DNA from: Chlorobiota bacterium
Lineage (GTDB): Bacteria; Bacteroidota; Bacteroidia; Bacteroidales; JAADGE01
Direction of reading: 5' to 3'
Assembly (NCBI GenBank): GCA_030592825.1
Contig: JAUVIG010000008.1
Coordinates: 1 to 21,948, forward strand
DNA: 21,948 nucleotides
In this document: one piece after another, positions 1-8,402 of the stretch
Layout: the number at the start of each line of letters is the position of its first letter
Position numbering within the stretch: position 1 is the first letter of the stretch
Made by a program: the position numbers and the translations under genes
The notes under the pieces: generated by a model
Database searches by the model: none
Seen by the model: the letters and a program-made list of their open reading frames with translations, nothing else
Told to the model about the DNA's origin: nothing

Positions 1-216
1 TTAGGTATCATGTCTAAAATGGAGAAGTTATCACTCAAAGGCCATGATGTTAAAATAAGATGGTTTTATAGTGAAGAAGATAATGATTCAGAAGAAGCGG
101 GTGAAGAATTTGAAAGCATATTAGACGTTAATTTTGAGTTGATTTCAGTGAAAAACAAAACAACCGGATTTAAAAACGAAGACTATTTTGACAGTTTAAT
201 TAATGGTTTTTCGTAA
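1..216 (+). CDS. SiaC-like regulatory phosphoprotein (DUF1987), 3' part
   Basis: The reading frame is open from base 1 (Leu-Gly-Ile before the first visible Met at 10) and stops at TAA 214-216, so this is the C-terminal ~71 residues of a gene that begins upstream. The visible part has the acidic stretch typical of DUF1987/SiaC proteins: I-R-W-F-Y, an acidic EEDNDSEEAGEEFESI block, then a hydrophobic strand (FELISV). In the family, SiaC is a small protein that is phosphorylated by a SiaB-type kinase, dephosphorylated by a SiaA-type phosphatase, and acts on a diguanylate cyclase. Those partners would lie upstream, outside the window. The phosphorylated residue is not in this fragment. Identification is from family resemblance of the C-terminal half only. 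Confidence 0.7.
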   Translation, partial: LGIMSKMEKLSLKGHDVKIRWFYSEEDNDSEEAGEEFESILDVNFELISVKNKTTGFKNEDYFDSLINGFS

Positions 217-313
217 GCCTGCTTGTCGTAGTTTAACAACAGTGTATAAAACTATAATCATATTATTGGAACAGATAAATTTAATGAAGATAAAATTCCT
301 GCGTTCTTGAACA

Positions 314-341
314 AAAAACTCCGAAATCATTCGGAGTTTTT
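314..341. terminator. Bidirectional rho-independent terminator
   Basis: A 12-base-pair stem (314-325 with 330-341, core ACTCCGAA / TTCGGAGT) has a four-base loop ATCA. It begins with a run of A and ends with a run of T, so it can terminate transcription on both strands. It lies between the converging siaC-like gene (ends 216) and the S9 peptidase gene (ends 360 on the minus strand). Confidence 0.85.
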
Positions 342-359
342 ATTGTTATGTAGAGTATT

Positions 360-2450
360 TCATTTCAAATACTTATCCAACCACCCTTTAAATTCTCTTT
401 GCCAAAGAATACCGTTTTGAGGGCTTAATACCCAATGGTTTTCTTCGGGGAAATATAAGAATTTGGCAGGAACATCTCTTAAAATTGCTGCATTAAATGC
501 ACTCATGCCTTGCGTTACAGCAATTCTGTAATCTTTTTGTCCGTGGATGACCATTATCGGAGTATCCCAATTTTGAACAAATTTATGAGGAGAATTGGCG
601 TAACTGTTTTGTGCAATTTTATTGTTTTTATCCCAAAACGGTCCGCCTATATCCCAATCAGCAAACCATATTTCTTCTGTTTCCAAATATTGAGATTCAA
701 AATTAAACATTCCGTCATGAGAAATAAATGCACTGAATCGTTTATCATGATTTCCGGCTAACCAAAAAACTGAAAACCCGCCGTAACTTGCACCTATTGC
801 TCCCAGTTTATCTTCATCAATAAACTGTTCTTTTTTCAATTCATCAATGGCAGATAAATAATCTTTCATATTTTGTCCGCCGTAATCACCGCTTATTTGT
901 TCATTCCACTCTTGCCCGAAACTCGGTAAGCCTCTCCTGTTAGGTGCTACAATAATATATCCGTTTGCAGCCATCATCTGAAAATTCCATCTGTATGAAA
1001 AGAACTGGCTGACAGAAGATTGAGGACCTCCTTGGCAATAAAGTATTGCCGGGTACTTCTTATTCGCATCGAAATGCGGCGGATAAATAACCCAAACTAA
1101 CATATCTTTGTTATCAGTTGTTTTAACCCAACGTTCTTCAACTTTTGCAAGTTCAAGTTGATCAAGAACATCTTTATTTACAAAACTTAACTGTGTTTCT
1201 TCTCCTCCGGCATTTACGGCAAATATTTCAGTAGGAGAAGACATTGATTGTTTGGTTCCTATCAATTTACCGGACAATACGACAACAGTATGATAATTAT
1301 GATCTCCTTTTGTTACGGCTTTAATCTCATTATTTTCAAGATTCAATTTATAGATTTGAAATCTTGCATGATAATCACTGATCGTATAAATATTTTTTCC
1401 GTCACCTGTCCAAACAATACCGTGAACATTTTGATCAAAATCAACCGTATGATCTGTCTTTTCTTTTGTTGCAAAATCATAAATAAATAATCGATTTTTA
1501 TCAGATTCATATCCGTCTCTTTCCATACTTTCCCAAGCAATTTTACTGCCGTCGGGAGAATAAACGGGTGCTTTATCGTATCCGTTCATTCCTTCTGTTA
1601 AATTCGAAGTTTCTTTTGTCTCAAGATTATAAATATAAATATCAGAATTTGTTGAAAGAGTATATTCTTTTCCTTTTTTCTTCACACAAGTATAAGCGAT
1701 TGATTTACTGTCGGGACTCCAAGTAATTTCTTCAAAGCCGCCGAATGGTTTTAGCGGAGAATCAAATTCTTCTCCTTCCATTATATCAATTTCATTTAAT
1801 ACAGACTTACCGTCAAAATCGGCAACAAAAATGTGGCTGTAAGAATCAACCCAAGTATCCCAATGTCGATACATTAAATCTTCAATAATTCTGGCATTTG
1901 CTTTCGGAAGATCAGGATACACATCTATAACATCTTCTATTAAATCAACTTCTTTTGCAAATAATATCTTACTCTCATCAGGCGAAATAATAAAGCCTGA
2001 AATACCTCCTTCAATTTCAGAAATTTGCGATTTTTCGGTTCCGTCAGCGTTCATCTTCCAAACTTGCATTCCTGTATCACCATAGGTCATAAAATAAATT
2101 ACTTTACCGTCTTTGCTCCAAACAGCATTATATTCTCCTCCTGCTGTTTCAGTAATTCTTGTCATTTCTCCTCCTGAAGAAGACATTGTATAAAGTTCCC
2201 TGTTTCCTTTATTTTCCTGAATATCATAATAGCTGATTCCGAAAAGTAAAGTTTTTTCACCGGGAGATACTTGTACATCACCCAAGCGACCGAATGACCA
2301 CAAAACTTCCGGTGTCATAATATCACTTTCAAGTTTTAATTCAGGTTTACCAATGATTTTCGCAACACTGTCATCAGTTCCTGTATCATTAGTTTTACAC
2401 GATGTTGCAATCAGCAACAAAATTGAAAAAATGCATATTAAATTTCTCAT
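360..2450 (-). CDS. S9 family serine peptidase, lipoprotein (acylaminoacyl/dipeptidyl peptidase type)
   Basis: A 696-residue prolyl oligopeptidase-family enzyme. Residues 1-18 form a lipoprotein signal peptide with lipobox IATSC (Cys18), so the protein should be anchored on the periplasmic side or the cell surface. Residues ~45-420 hold repeated PD40-type beta-propeller blades, seen as recurring SPDGSKI, WSPDSKS and WSKDGK motifs. The C-terminal ~250 residues are an alpha/beta hydrolase with a complete triad: nucleophile Ser555 in GASYGGF, Asp640 in HGQKDYR and His672 in EENHWV. The propeller normally filters for short peptides, so the likely role is removal of dipeptides or acyl-amino acids from imported peptides. 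The start lies 28 bases after the cysS stop, so it is probably cotranscribed with cysS. Exact specificity (DPP4-, DPP5- or acylaminoacyl-like) cannot be set from sequence. Confidence 0.9.
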   Translation of the reverse strand: MRNLICIFSILLLIATSCKTNDTGTDDSVAKIIGKPELKLESDIMTPEVLWSFGRLGDVQVSPGEKTLLFGISYYDIQENKGNRELYTMSSSGGEMTRITETAGGEYNAVWSKDGKVIYFMTYGDTGMQVWKMNADGTEKSQISEIEGGISGFIISPDESKILFAKEVDLIEDVIDVYPDLPKANARIIEDLMYRHWDTWVDSYSHIFVADFDGKSVLNEIDIMEGEEFDSPLKPFGGFEEITWSPDSKSIAYTCVKKKGKEYTLSTNSDIYIYNLETKETSNLTEGMNGYDKAPVYSPDGSKIAWESMERDGYESDKNRLFIYDFATKEKTDHTVDFDQNVHGIVWTGDGKNIYTISDYHARFQIYKLNLENNEIKAVTKGDHNYHTVVVLSGKLIGTKQSMSSPTEIFAVNAGGEETQLSFVNKDVLDQLELAKVEERWVKTTDNKDMLVWVIYPPHFDANKKYPAILYCQGGPQSSVSQFFSYRWNFQMMAANGYIIVAPNRRGLPSFGQEWNEQISGDYGGQNMKDYLSAIDELKKEQFIDEDKLGAIGASYGGFSVFWLAGNHDKRFSAFISHDGMFNFESQYLETEEIWFADWDIGGPFWDKNNKIAQNSYANSPHKFVQNWDTPIMVIHGQKDYRIAVTQGMSAFNAAILRDVPAKFLYFPEENHWVLSPQNGILWQREFKGWLDKYLK

Positions 2451-2478
2451 AATTCTTCTTATTAATTTTTATATAAAT

Positions 2479-3954
2479 TTAAAGCTGTTTTATTTCCCAT
2501 TCAAAACCGTCTTTTTTATCTTTAACAGTTATTCCGATTTCATTCAATTTATCTCTTATTTTATCAGAAGTTTCAAAATCTTTATTCTTTTTTGCATCCG
2601 TTCTTAAATTTAAAAGAAGGTTCATAACATCATCCAATTTCCCGTTTGATGAACTTGATTCTGAATCATTTGTTAAACCGAGAATTTCAAAAAACATGAT
2701 ATTATACAGAGCCTTTAGTTCTGAAAGGTCATTTTCATTAATCGTTTCTGTTCCGGCAATAACAGAGTTAATTTTTTTAATCCCGTCAAATAAATGTGCA
2801 ATTAATATCGGTGTATTCAAATCATCATTCAAAGCTTCGTATGATTTATTTTTTATAATATTCACATCAAATGAAGAATTTTTTGCGGGTTTTATTTTAT
2901 CAAGTGCTGAAATCCCGTTCATTAATCTTTCTAAACCTTTTTGGGCAGCTTTTAATGCTTTGTTTGAAAAATCCAACGGATTTCTGTAATGTGCCTGTAA
3001 CATAAAAAATTTCACAACTTGCGGACTGTAAGCTTGCTCTAATAATTCATGATCTCCGGAGAACATTTCATCAAGCATAATAAAATTCCCTAATGACTTA
3101 CTCATCTTTTGTCCGTCTAATGTAATCAGATTATTATGCATCCAATATTTCACAGAATCATATCCGTTTGCTGCTTTTGATTGTGCAATTTCACATTCGT
3201 GATGCGGAAATTGAAGATCCAATCCTCCACCATGAATATCAAATTTATCACCAAGATATTTAGTGCTCATTACTGAACATTCTAAATGCCAACCCGGAAA
3301 TCCTATACTCCATTCAGAAGGCCAACGCATAATGTGTTCCGGCATAGCTTTTTTCCATAAAGCAAAATCAAACGGATTTTTCTTTTCGCTTTGCCCTTCT
3401 AATTCTCTTGTGTTTGACTGTAAATCATCTAATATCCTGCCTGATAACTTACCGTAATTATATTTTTTCGAATATTTTGCAACATCAAAATAAACCGACC
3501 CGTTTACTTCATAAGCAAATCCGTTTTCAAGGATTTTTTTTGCCATTTCAGCTTGTTCAATTATATGAGCTGATGCATGCGGCTCAATACTTGGCCTCAA
3601 AGTATTCAGCTGTTCCATATTTTTATGATAGCTGTTCGTATATTTCTGAACAATTTCCATCGGTTCAACTTGTTCCAATTTTGCTTTTTTAGCAATTTTA
3701 TCTTCTCCTTCATCAGCATCATTTACCAAATGACCTACATCAGTAATATTTCTAACATATCTCACTTTATATCCGAGATGTTTTAAATATCTGAATACCA
3801 AATCAAATGTTATTGCCGGACGTGCATGCCCGAGATGAGAATCACCGTAAACCGTAGGTCCGCATACATACATCCCTACAAAAGGTGGATTTATGGGTTC
3901 AAACTTTTCTTTTTTACGGTTTAGTGCGTTATATATATAAAGATTGTTTTTCAT
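2479..3954 (-). CDS. cysS: Cysteine--tRNA ligase
   Basis: A 491-residue class I aminoacyl-tRNA synthetase that charges tRNA-Cys in the cytoplasm. The N-terminus carries YVCGPTVYG, with zinc-ligand Cys31, followed by the HIGH-type motif HLGH at 40-43. The WHLECS segment and the GGLDLQFPHHECEIAQ block supply the remaining zinc-site and active-site residues. KMSKS is intact at 283-287. The C-terminal region has the DALR-type helical domain and the small KIRDKLNEIGI anticodon-binding tail. Length is close to the usual ~460-490. The gene follows folB on the same strand after a 177-base gap and precedes the S9 peptidase by 28 bases. Nothing looks broken. No TAnnTTTG box was found directly upstream. 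Confidence 0.97.
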   Translation of the reverse strand: MKNNLYIYNALNRKKEKFEPINPPFVGMYVCGPTVYGDSHLGHARPAITFDLVFRYLKHLGYKVRYVRNITDVGHLVNDADEGEDKIAKKAKLEQVEPMEIVQKYTNSYHKNMEQLNTLRPSIEPHASAHIIEQAEMAKKILENGFAYEVNGSVYFDVAKYSKKYNYGKLSGRILDDLQSNTRELEGQSEKKNPFDFALWKKAMPEHIMRWPSEWSIGFPGWHLECSVMSTKYLGDKFDIHGGGLDLQFPHHECEIAQSKAANGYDSVKYWMHNNLITLDGQKMSKSLGNFIMLDEMFSGDHELLEQAYSPQVVKFFMLQAHYRNPLDFSNKALKAAQKGLERLMNGISALDKIKPAKNSSFDVNIIKNKSYEALNDDLNTPILIAHLFDGIKKINSVIAGTETINENDLSELKALYNIMFFEILGLTNDSESSSSNGKLDDVMNLLLNLRTDAKKNKDFETSDKIRDKLNEIGITVKDKKDGFEWEIKQL

Positions 3955-4001
3955 AATACTATAATTGTTTCATTATTTAAAAAGTTCTGTCTTATATTTT
4001 C

Positions 4002-4053
4002 ATTGCTAAATTGTTCTGTTGTTTCAGTGTTATTTTATTAACAATTAAGCAAT
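4002..4053. repeat. Inverted repeat in the folB-cysS gap
   Basis: ATTGCTAAATTGTT at 4002-4015 and AACAATTAAGCAAT at 4040-4053 are complementary at 13 of 14 positions across a 24-base spacer. On the minus strand this stem would lie in the leader of cysS, or at the 3' end of a folB transcript. No T-run follows it on either strand, so it is not a standard terminator. The AT-rich context makes a chance match possible. Confidence 0.4.
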
Positions 4054-4131
4054 AAAACAATGTAACAATTTTCTCATTTATTAGATATAAAAGAACTTAA
4101 AGAAATAGTATTTATATATAATTTAAAGTTA

Positions 4132-4482
4132 TCATTTTGTCATTGTTACACTCACATTATTAATTTTTCCGCCCATAGGAGGATTCATTTTTGAGACTTT
4201 AATAGTTATTAATTTTACATTTTCCATATTTTCATATAAAGAATCTAATATCCTGCCTGCAATATTTTCTAATAAATTAGATTTTTTCTTCATTTCAGCC
4301 TTAATTATTTTATATGCTGTTTGATAATTTACGGCATCATTAATATTATCACTTTCAGCTGCTTTGCTGCAATCTGTTTCAATTTTTAAATTGATTAAAA
4401 ACCGATTACCAACGATTTGCTCTTCTTTATAATGCCCGTGATAAGCATAAAATTCCATTCCTTCTATCTCAATATAGCCCAT
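4132..4482 (-). CDS. folB: Dihydroneopterin aldolase
   Basis: A 116-residue FolB, which cleaves 7,8-dihydroneopterin to 6-hydroxymethyl-7,8-dihydropterin and glycolaldehyde in folate synthesis. Family signatures are visible. The N-terminal IEIEGMEFYAYHGHYKEEQ carries the conserved Glu (Glu21 here). VNY (Tyr53) is the active-site tyrosine position. LLENIAGRI contributes the conserved Glu72. VSKMNPPMGG near the C-terminus holds Lys98, matching the catalytic lysine. Length is normal for the ~120-residue family. No other folate genes are nearby. It is probably transcribed from the TAACTTTG box at 4512-4519. Confidence 0.93.
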   Translation of the reverse strand: MGYIEIEGMEFYAYHGHYKEEQIVGNRFLINLKIETDCSKAAESDNINDAVNYQTAYKIIKAEMKKKSNLLENIAGRILDSLYENMENVKLITIKVSKMNPPMGGKINNVSVTMTK

Positions 4483-4511
4483 TTGTAATAATTAACTTGC
4501 TTATATTGGTG

Positions 4512-4519
4512 CAAAGTTA
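4512..4519 (-). promoter_or_regulatory. -7 box of folB promoter
   Basis: Read on the minus strand this is TAACTTTG, a full match to the Bacteroidota TAnnTTTG consensus, 29 bases before the folB start codon. No good TTG element lies at the expected ~19-base spacing upstream, so this rests on the -7 box and its position alone. Confidence 0.45.
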
Positions 4520-4682
4520 TTAAAAAACAATAATTCATTTGTATTAATTAATAAATTTCAAAGATCTTATTGAAATTACGGCTAAATTTCTTTTTGAGGT
4601 GCTGTGAATAATCATTACTGTTTAAATATGAAAATATAAGTACAATAAAGTAATAAGGTTTTGTTATACTTATTTTTATACA

Positions 4683-4768
4683 TGCTTGTCCTGTTAAGGA
4701 CTAAATATTGGTAAAAAGGTTTAAACTTGATTGCTTGCCGTGCTGTTAAGTACGGAATATTGGTTTAA
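4683..4768. repeat. Two tandem hairpin repeats in the folB-glnS gap
   Basis: The 392-base gap between folB and glnS (4483-4874) holds no gene. It holds two copies of a motif with a 49-base period, starting at 4683 and 4732. Each reads TGCTTG, then a hairpin with loop GTTA, then AATATTGGT. The stems differ in sequence but both pair: GTCCT/AGGAC in copy 1 and CCGTGCT/AGTACGG (one G-T pair) in copy 2. They lie just upstream of the glnS promoter. The rest of the gap is plain AT-rich sequence apart from the two promoters listed. Confidence 0.6.
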
Positions 4769-4816
4769 AAATATTTTTTGTCTTGAAATATGGTTTTATA
4801 AGTGTATGTTATATAA

Positions 4817-4847
4817 TTTGTATAAAGCTCAATTCATTTTATCTTTG
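4817..4847 (+). promoter_or_regulatory. glnS promoter (TTTG ... TATCTTTG)
   Basis: TTTG at 4817-4820 and TATCTTTG at 4840-4847 are separated by 19 bases, matching the Bacteroidota -33/-7 arrangement. Transcription would begin near 4853, which places the ATG at 4875 about 20 bases into the mRNA. This also argues against any glnS start upstream of the promoter. Confidence 0.75.
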
Positions 4848-4874
4848 CGAAATAATTTATACAGACTGATAAAA

Positions 4875-6575
4875 ATGACAGATAAAAACCAAAATGATTC
4901 TTCTGAAAACAAGAAATCCCTAAACTTCATCGAACAAATTATTGAAGAAGACTTAAAATTAGGCAAACATACAGAAATTATTACTCGTTTTCCGCCTGAA
5001 CCTAACGGATATTTGCATATAGGACATGCAAAATCTATTATTCTTAATTTTGGATTGGGAAATAGTTATAACGGAAAAACCAACCTTCGTTTTGATGATA
5101 CTAATCCTGAAAAGGAAGATGTTGAATATGTTGATTCCATTTTAGAAGATGTTAAATGGTTAGGCTTTAATTGGGACGGAGAAGTACATTATGCCTCCGA
5201 TTATTTTGACCAACTTTATGAGTGGGCAATAAAGTTAATTAAAGACGGATTTGCTTACGTTGATGATCAAACCGGTGAAGAAATATCTGCAAGCAGAGGA
5301 ACTCCTACCCGACCCGGCAATAAAAGTCCTTATAGAAACCGCTCTGTTGAAGATAATCTTGAGCTTTTTTATAGAATGAAAAACGGCGATTTAAAAGACG
5401 GTGAAAAAGTTTTGAGAGCCAAAATTGACATGAGTTCACCGAATATGCATATGCGCGATCCGGTTATGTACCGTATTAAACATGCACATCATCATCGTAC
5501 CGGTGATAAGTGGTGCATTTACCCCATGTATGATTTTACACACGGACAATCTGATTATATCGAAAGTATCACACATTCAATATGTACTTTAGAATTTGAA
5601 AATCATCGTCCGTTATATGATTGGTTTCTTGACCATATTTATGAAAAGGGCAGAATAAGACCAAGGCAAATTGAATTTGCTCGATTGAATTTAAGTTACA
5701 CAGTAATGAGCAAAAGAAAATTAGCAGAACTTGTTGAAGGTAATTATGTTATAGGATGGGATGACCCGCGAATGCCTACCATTTCAGGTTTAAGGAGAAG
5801 AGGCTACACTCCGGAGTCTCTAAAGGTTTTTACAGAAAAAGTCGGAATTGCGAAAAGAGAGAACATTATTGATGTCGGGTTATTAGAATTCAGTATAAGA
5901 GAACATCTTAATAAGGCAGCACAAAGGGTTATGGTTGTTCTTGACCCTCTTAAAGTTACAATTACAAATTATCCTGAAGGTCAAAATGAACTTTTGCCTG
6001 CAGTGAATAATCCTGAAGATGAAACAATGGGTAAAAGAGAAGTACCTTTTTCAAGAACAATTTATATTGAAAAAGAAGACTTTAAAGAAGAAGCAAACAG
6101 AAAATTCTTCAGATTGAAACTCGGTAGTGAAGTTCGATTAAGATATGCTTATTTTATAACTTGTAATGAAGTTATTAAAGATAAAGACGGCAATATAACA
6201 GAGTTATTATGCACTTATGATCCTTTATCAAAAGGAGGAAAATCACCCGACGGCAGAAAAGTAAAAGGAACACTTCACTGGGTTTCTGCCAAACATGCAT
6301 CAGATATTGAAGTAAGACAATACGACAGGCTGTTTAACGATGAAGCTCCTGATTCTCATAAAGATAAAAATTTTAAAGAATTCATAAATCCTGATTCTTT
6401 AACAATTATTGAAAACTGTAAAGCAGAACCATTCCTTTTAAAAGCAAAAGCAGGTGATAAATACCAATTTGAAAGAAAAGCTTATTTCACTCTCGATAAA
6501 GATTCAAACAAAGAAAAACTAATTTTTAACAGAACAGTAACATTAAGAGATTCATGGAAAAAGCAAAGTAAATAA
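4875..6575 (+). CDS. glnS: Glutamine--tRNA ligase
   Basis: A 566-residue class I synthetase that charges tRNA-Gln directly. HIGH is intact (HIGH, 48-51, in PEPNGYLHIGHAKSI) and the second signature is VMSKR at 277-281. The N-terminal catalytic domain is followed by the GlnRS beta-barrel anticodon-binding region (from about residue 340), which includes the FSRTIYIEKEDF segment typical of GlnRS. Length is close to the 554 of E. coli GlnRS. The frame stays open upstream to 4731, but the extra 48 residues would be read across a good promoter, look unlike any GlnRS N-terminus and are hydrophobic, so ATG 4875 was chosen. The presence of glnS implies that at least part of Gln-tRNA synthesis does not depend on the transamidation route. 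Confidence 0.96.
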   Translation: MTDKNQNDSSENKKSLNFIEQIIEEDLKLGKHTEIITRFPPEPNGYLHIGHAKSIILNFGLGNSYNGKTNLRFDDTNPEKEDVEYVDSILEDVKWLGFNWDGEVHYASDYFDQLYEWAIKLIKDGFAYVDDQTGEEISASRGTPTRPGNKSPYRNRSVEDNLELFYRMKNGDLKDGEKVLRAKIDMSSPNMHMRDPVMYRIKHAHHHRTGDKWCIYPMYDFTHGQSDYIESITHSICTLEFENHRPLYDWFLDHIYEKGRIRPRQIEFARLNLSYTVMSKRKLAELVEGNYVIGWDDPRMPTISGLRRRGYTPESLKVFTEKVGIAKRENIIDVGLLEFSIREHLNKAAQRVMVVLDPLKVTITNYPEGQNELLPAVNNPEDETMGKREVPFSRTIYIEKEDFKEEANRKFFRLKLGSEVRLRYAYFITCNEVIKDKDGNITELLCTYDPLSKGGKSPDGRKVKGTLHWVSAKHASDIEVRQYDRLFNDEAPDSHKDKNFKEFINPDSLTIIENCKAEPFLLKAKAGDKYQFERKAYFTLDKDSNKEKLIFNRTVTLRDSWKKQSK

Positions 6576-6593
6576 GCAGCTTTAATATATTTT

Positions 6594-6624
6594 TTTGATA
6601 AATCCAATATTTTTACAACTTTTG
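6594..6624 (+). promoter_or_regulatory. Possible promoter of the MaoC-type gene
   Basis: TTTG at 6594-6597 and AACTTTTG at 6617-6624 are spaced by 19 bases, like the glnS promoter. The -7 box has the conserved TTTG but lacks the leading TA, so the match is imperfect. It lies 22 bases before the start codon. Confidence 0.4.
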
Positions 6625-6646
6625 CATTGTTAATAAATTATATATA

Positions 6647-7108
6647 ATGTCTAAAATTATAGTAAACAGCCTTAAAGAATTTGCATCATTAGAAGGTACA
6701 GAAATCGGAGTTTCCGATTATATGAAAATTAATCAAGATCAAATTAGTAAATTTGCCGATGCCACCCTTGATCATCAATGGATACATACTGATCCGGAAC
6801 GTGCAAAAGAAACTCAATTCGGATCAACTATTGCTCACGGATATTTAACACTTTCGATATTACCCTATCTTTGGGAACAAATTATTGAAGTTAATAATAT
6901 TAAAATGCAAGTTAACTACGGTATTGATAAATTCAAATTTATGGAAGCCGTAAGAGTAAATGATGAAGTTCGTTTAAAAGTAAAGATTCTCAGTATAAAA
7001 GACCTTAGAGGTATTTGTAAAGCAGAAATGCTTACAACACTTGAAATTAAAGGCAGAAAAAAACCCGCATATGTCGGTCATGTTCTCTTTTTATATCATT
7101 TCAAATAA
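6647..7108 (+). CDS. MaoC family (R)-specific enoyl-CoA hydratase
   Basis: A 153-residue single hot-dog domain protein of the MaoC/PhaJ type. The hydratase-2 signature is complete: FADATLDHQWIHTDPERA, with catalytic Asp42 and His47, followed by the substrate-pocket segment TIAHGYLTLSILP. Members hydrate trans-2-enoyl-CoA to (R)-3-hydroxyacyl-CoA; Bacteroidota copies are usually annotated as dehydratases without an assigned substrate. It lies 71 bases after glnS and probably has its own promoter. It is not next to the beta-oxidation genes at the far end of the window, and (R)-stereochemistry would not feed the FadN dehydrogenase directly. Confidence 0.88.
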   Translation: MSKIIVNSLKEFASLEGTEIGVSDYMKINQDQISKFADATLDHQWIHTDPERAKETQFGSTIAHGYLTLSILPYLWEQIIEVNNIKMQVNYGIDKFKFMEAVRVNDEVRLKVKILSIKDLRGICKAEMLTTLEIKGRKKPAYVGHVLFLYHFK

Positions 7109-7135
7109 TAAAACTCCGGAAGTTTAAATTCCGGA
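7106..7135 (-). terminator. Probable terminator of prfA
   Basis: TCCGGAA (7115-7121) pairs with TTCCGGA (7129-7135) around a seven-base loop. On the minus strand the stem is followed by GTTTTATTATTT, so it suits prfA, whose stop lies about 58 bases upstream in the direction of transcription. It overlaps the last bases of the converging MaoC-type gene. On the plus strand no T-run follows. Confidence 0.5.
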
Positions 7136-7193
7136 ACATTCTATTCCGATATTTCCCGAACATCCTAATGTTTTTGTTCGCAGAATAATCATT

Positions 7194-8282
7194 TTATTTC
7201 GTCCCTGATTCTTTTAATTTTTCAGCATTTTCCGCAATTTGCAATTTTTCAATAATCTCATCTAAATCACCGTCAACAATATTTTGCAAATTATATAAAG
7301 TAAGTTTAATTCGGTGGTCAGTAACACGGCCTTGAGGATAATTATAGGTTCTGATCTTGGCAGAACGATCACCGGACGAAACCATGGTTTTACGTTTAGA
7401 AGAAATATCATCAAGGTACTTTTGATACTCAAGATTATAAAGTCTTGTTTTTAATTCTTTCATTGCTTTTTTCAAATTCTTAAGTTGCGACTTTTCATCT
7501 TGACAAGTTACAACGAGACCGGTCGGAATATGTGTTAATCGAATAGCAGAATAAGTTGTGTTTACAGATTGACCGCCGGGACCCGATGAACAATATGTAT
7601 CTTTTCTGACATCTGCGTCATTTATTTCAATATCAATATCTTCTGCTTCAGGTAAAACAGCTACCGATGCAGCTGAAGTATGTACACGCCCTTGTGTTTC
7701 TGTATCCGGAACTCTTTGAACTCGATGCACTCCGGATTCGTATTTCATAATACCGTAAACACCGTTTCCTGTTACTTCTAAAACAATTTCTTTATACCCT
7801 CCTTGTGTTCCTTCAGTTATTCTGTTTACTTCAATCTTCCAACCTTTGTTTTCACAAAATTTTGTGTACATTCTAAATAAATCACCGGCAAAAATACTTG
7901 CTTCATCGCCGCCTGTTCCTGCACGAATTTCAACAATTGCATTTTTATCATCCTCAGGGTCTTTTGGCAGGAGCAATACTTTTATTTCTTCTTCCAAGAC
8001 ATCTCGCTCTTGCAGCAAAGCATCTATTTCCTCCTTTGCCATTTGTCTCATTTCCGGATCACTTTCATCATTTAACATTTCTTTTGAAGATAATATATTT
8101 TCAATGATGTTTTTATATGTTTTAAAAGCGCTGACAATCGGTCCAAGACTTTTATATTCTTTATTTAACTTAATAAATTTTTCTCTGTTTGATATAATTT
8201 CCGGATCTGAAAGATTTTTTTCCACTTGTTGGAATCTTTCCGAAACTCCTTCCAATTTATCTAAAATCATATTTTTGCTCAT
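7194..8282 (-). CDS. prfA: Peptide chain release factor 1
   Basis: A 362-residue RF1 that recognises UAA and UAG and releases the nascent protein. GGQ is at 236-238 within SSGPGGQSVNTT, the motif that enters the peptidyl transferase centre and is normally methylated on Gln by PrmC. The stop-codon-reading tripeptide position holds PDT (192-194) within QRVPDTETQGRVHTSA, consistent with the PxT of RF1 rather than the SPF of RF2. Length matches E. coli RF1 (360). The frame stays open for 40 more codons upstream, but that extension is hydrophobic, unlike any RF1, and crosses a TAGTTTTG box. The start at 8282 (MSKNMILDKL) was therefore used; Met at 8270 is an alternative. Confidence 0.96.
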   Translation of the reverse strand: MSKNMILDKLEGVSERFQQVEKNLSDPEIISNREKFIKLNKEYKSLGPIVSAFKTYKNIIENILSSKEMLNDESDPEMRQMAKEEIDALLQERDVLEEEIKVLLLPKDPEDDKNAIVEIRAGTGGDEASIFAGDLFRMYTKFCENKGWKIEVNRITEGTQGGYKEIVLEVTGNGVYGIMKYESGVHRVQRVPDTETQGRVHTSAASVAVLPEAEDIDIEINDADVRKDTYCSSGPGGQSVNTTYSAIRLTHIPTGLVVTCQDEKSQLKNLKKAMKELKTRLYNLEYQKYLDDISSKRKTMVSSGDRSAKIRTYNYPQGRVTDHRIKLTLYNLQNIVDGDLDEIIEKLQIAENAEKLKESGTK

Positions 8283-8305
8283 ATTTATCTTTTTAATGGA
8301 GAATG

Positions 8306-8313
8306 CAAAACTA
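8306..8313 (-). promoter_or_regulatory. -7 box of prfA promoter
   Basis: On the minus strand the bases read TAGTTTTG, matching TAnnTTTG, 23 bases before the prfA start at 8282. The -33 position shows only TTA rather than TTG. It lies in the 120-base divergent gap shared with the NlpC/P60 gene. Confidence 0.5.
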
Positions 8314-8363
8314 TAAAATAAAAATATTAGTTTAAGTATATTTTCAATCTTTAATAGAATTAC

Positions 8364-8371
8364 TATTTTTG
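8364..8371 (+). promoter_or_regulatory. -7 box of NlpC/P60 gene promoter
   Basis: TATTTTTG fits TAnnTTTG and lies 31 bases before the ATG at 8403. The expected -33 position (8342-8344) is TTT, a partial match. The box is divergent from the prfA box 50 bases away. Confidence 0.45.
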
Positions 8372-8402
8372 TATAATAATTAATCGTTTTTAAAATAAAC
8401 AA

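Noticed and set aside
217..313. Small gene or RNA after the siaC-like gene
   Set aside because: No open frame with support and no structured segment apart from the terminator at 314-341.
3955..4131. T-box or other riboswitch before cysS
   Set aside because: No T-box bulge sequence or terminator/antiterminator pair could be found; only a simple AT-rich inverted repeat.
4731..4874. N-terminal extension of 48 residues on glnS
   Set aside because: It would be translated across a well-formed promoter (4817-4847) and does not resemble any GlnRS N-terminus.
7846..8316. Plus-strand 156-codon frame
   Set aside because: Antisense to prfA, Ser/Ile/Phe-rich low-complexity translation, no family resemblance.
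8283..8402. N-terminal extension of 40 residues on prfA
   Set aside because: Hydrophobic, not found in RF1, and it crosses a TAnnTTTG box; the start at 8282 gives the normal length.
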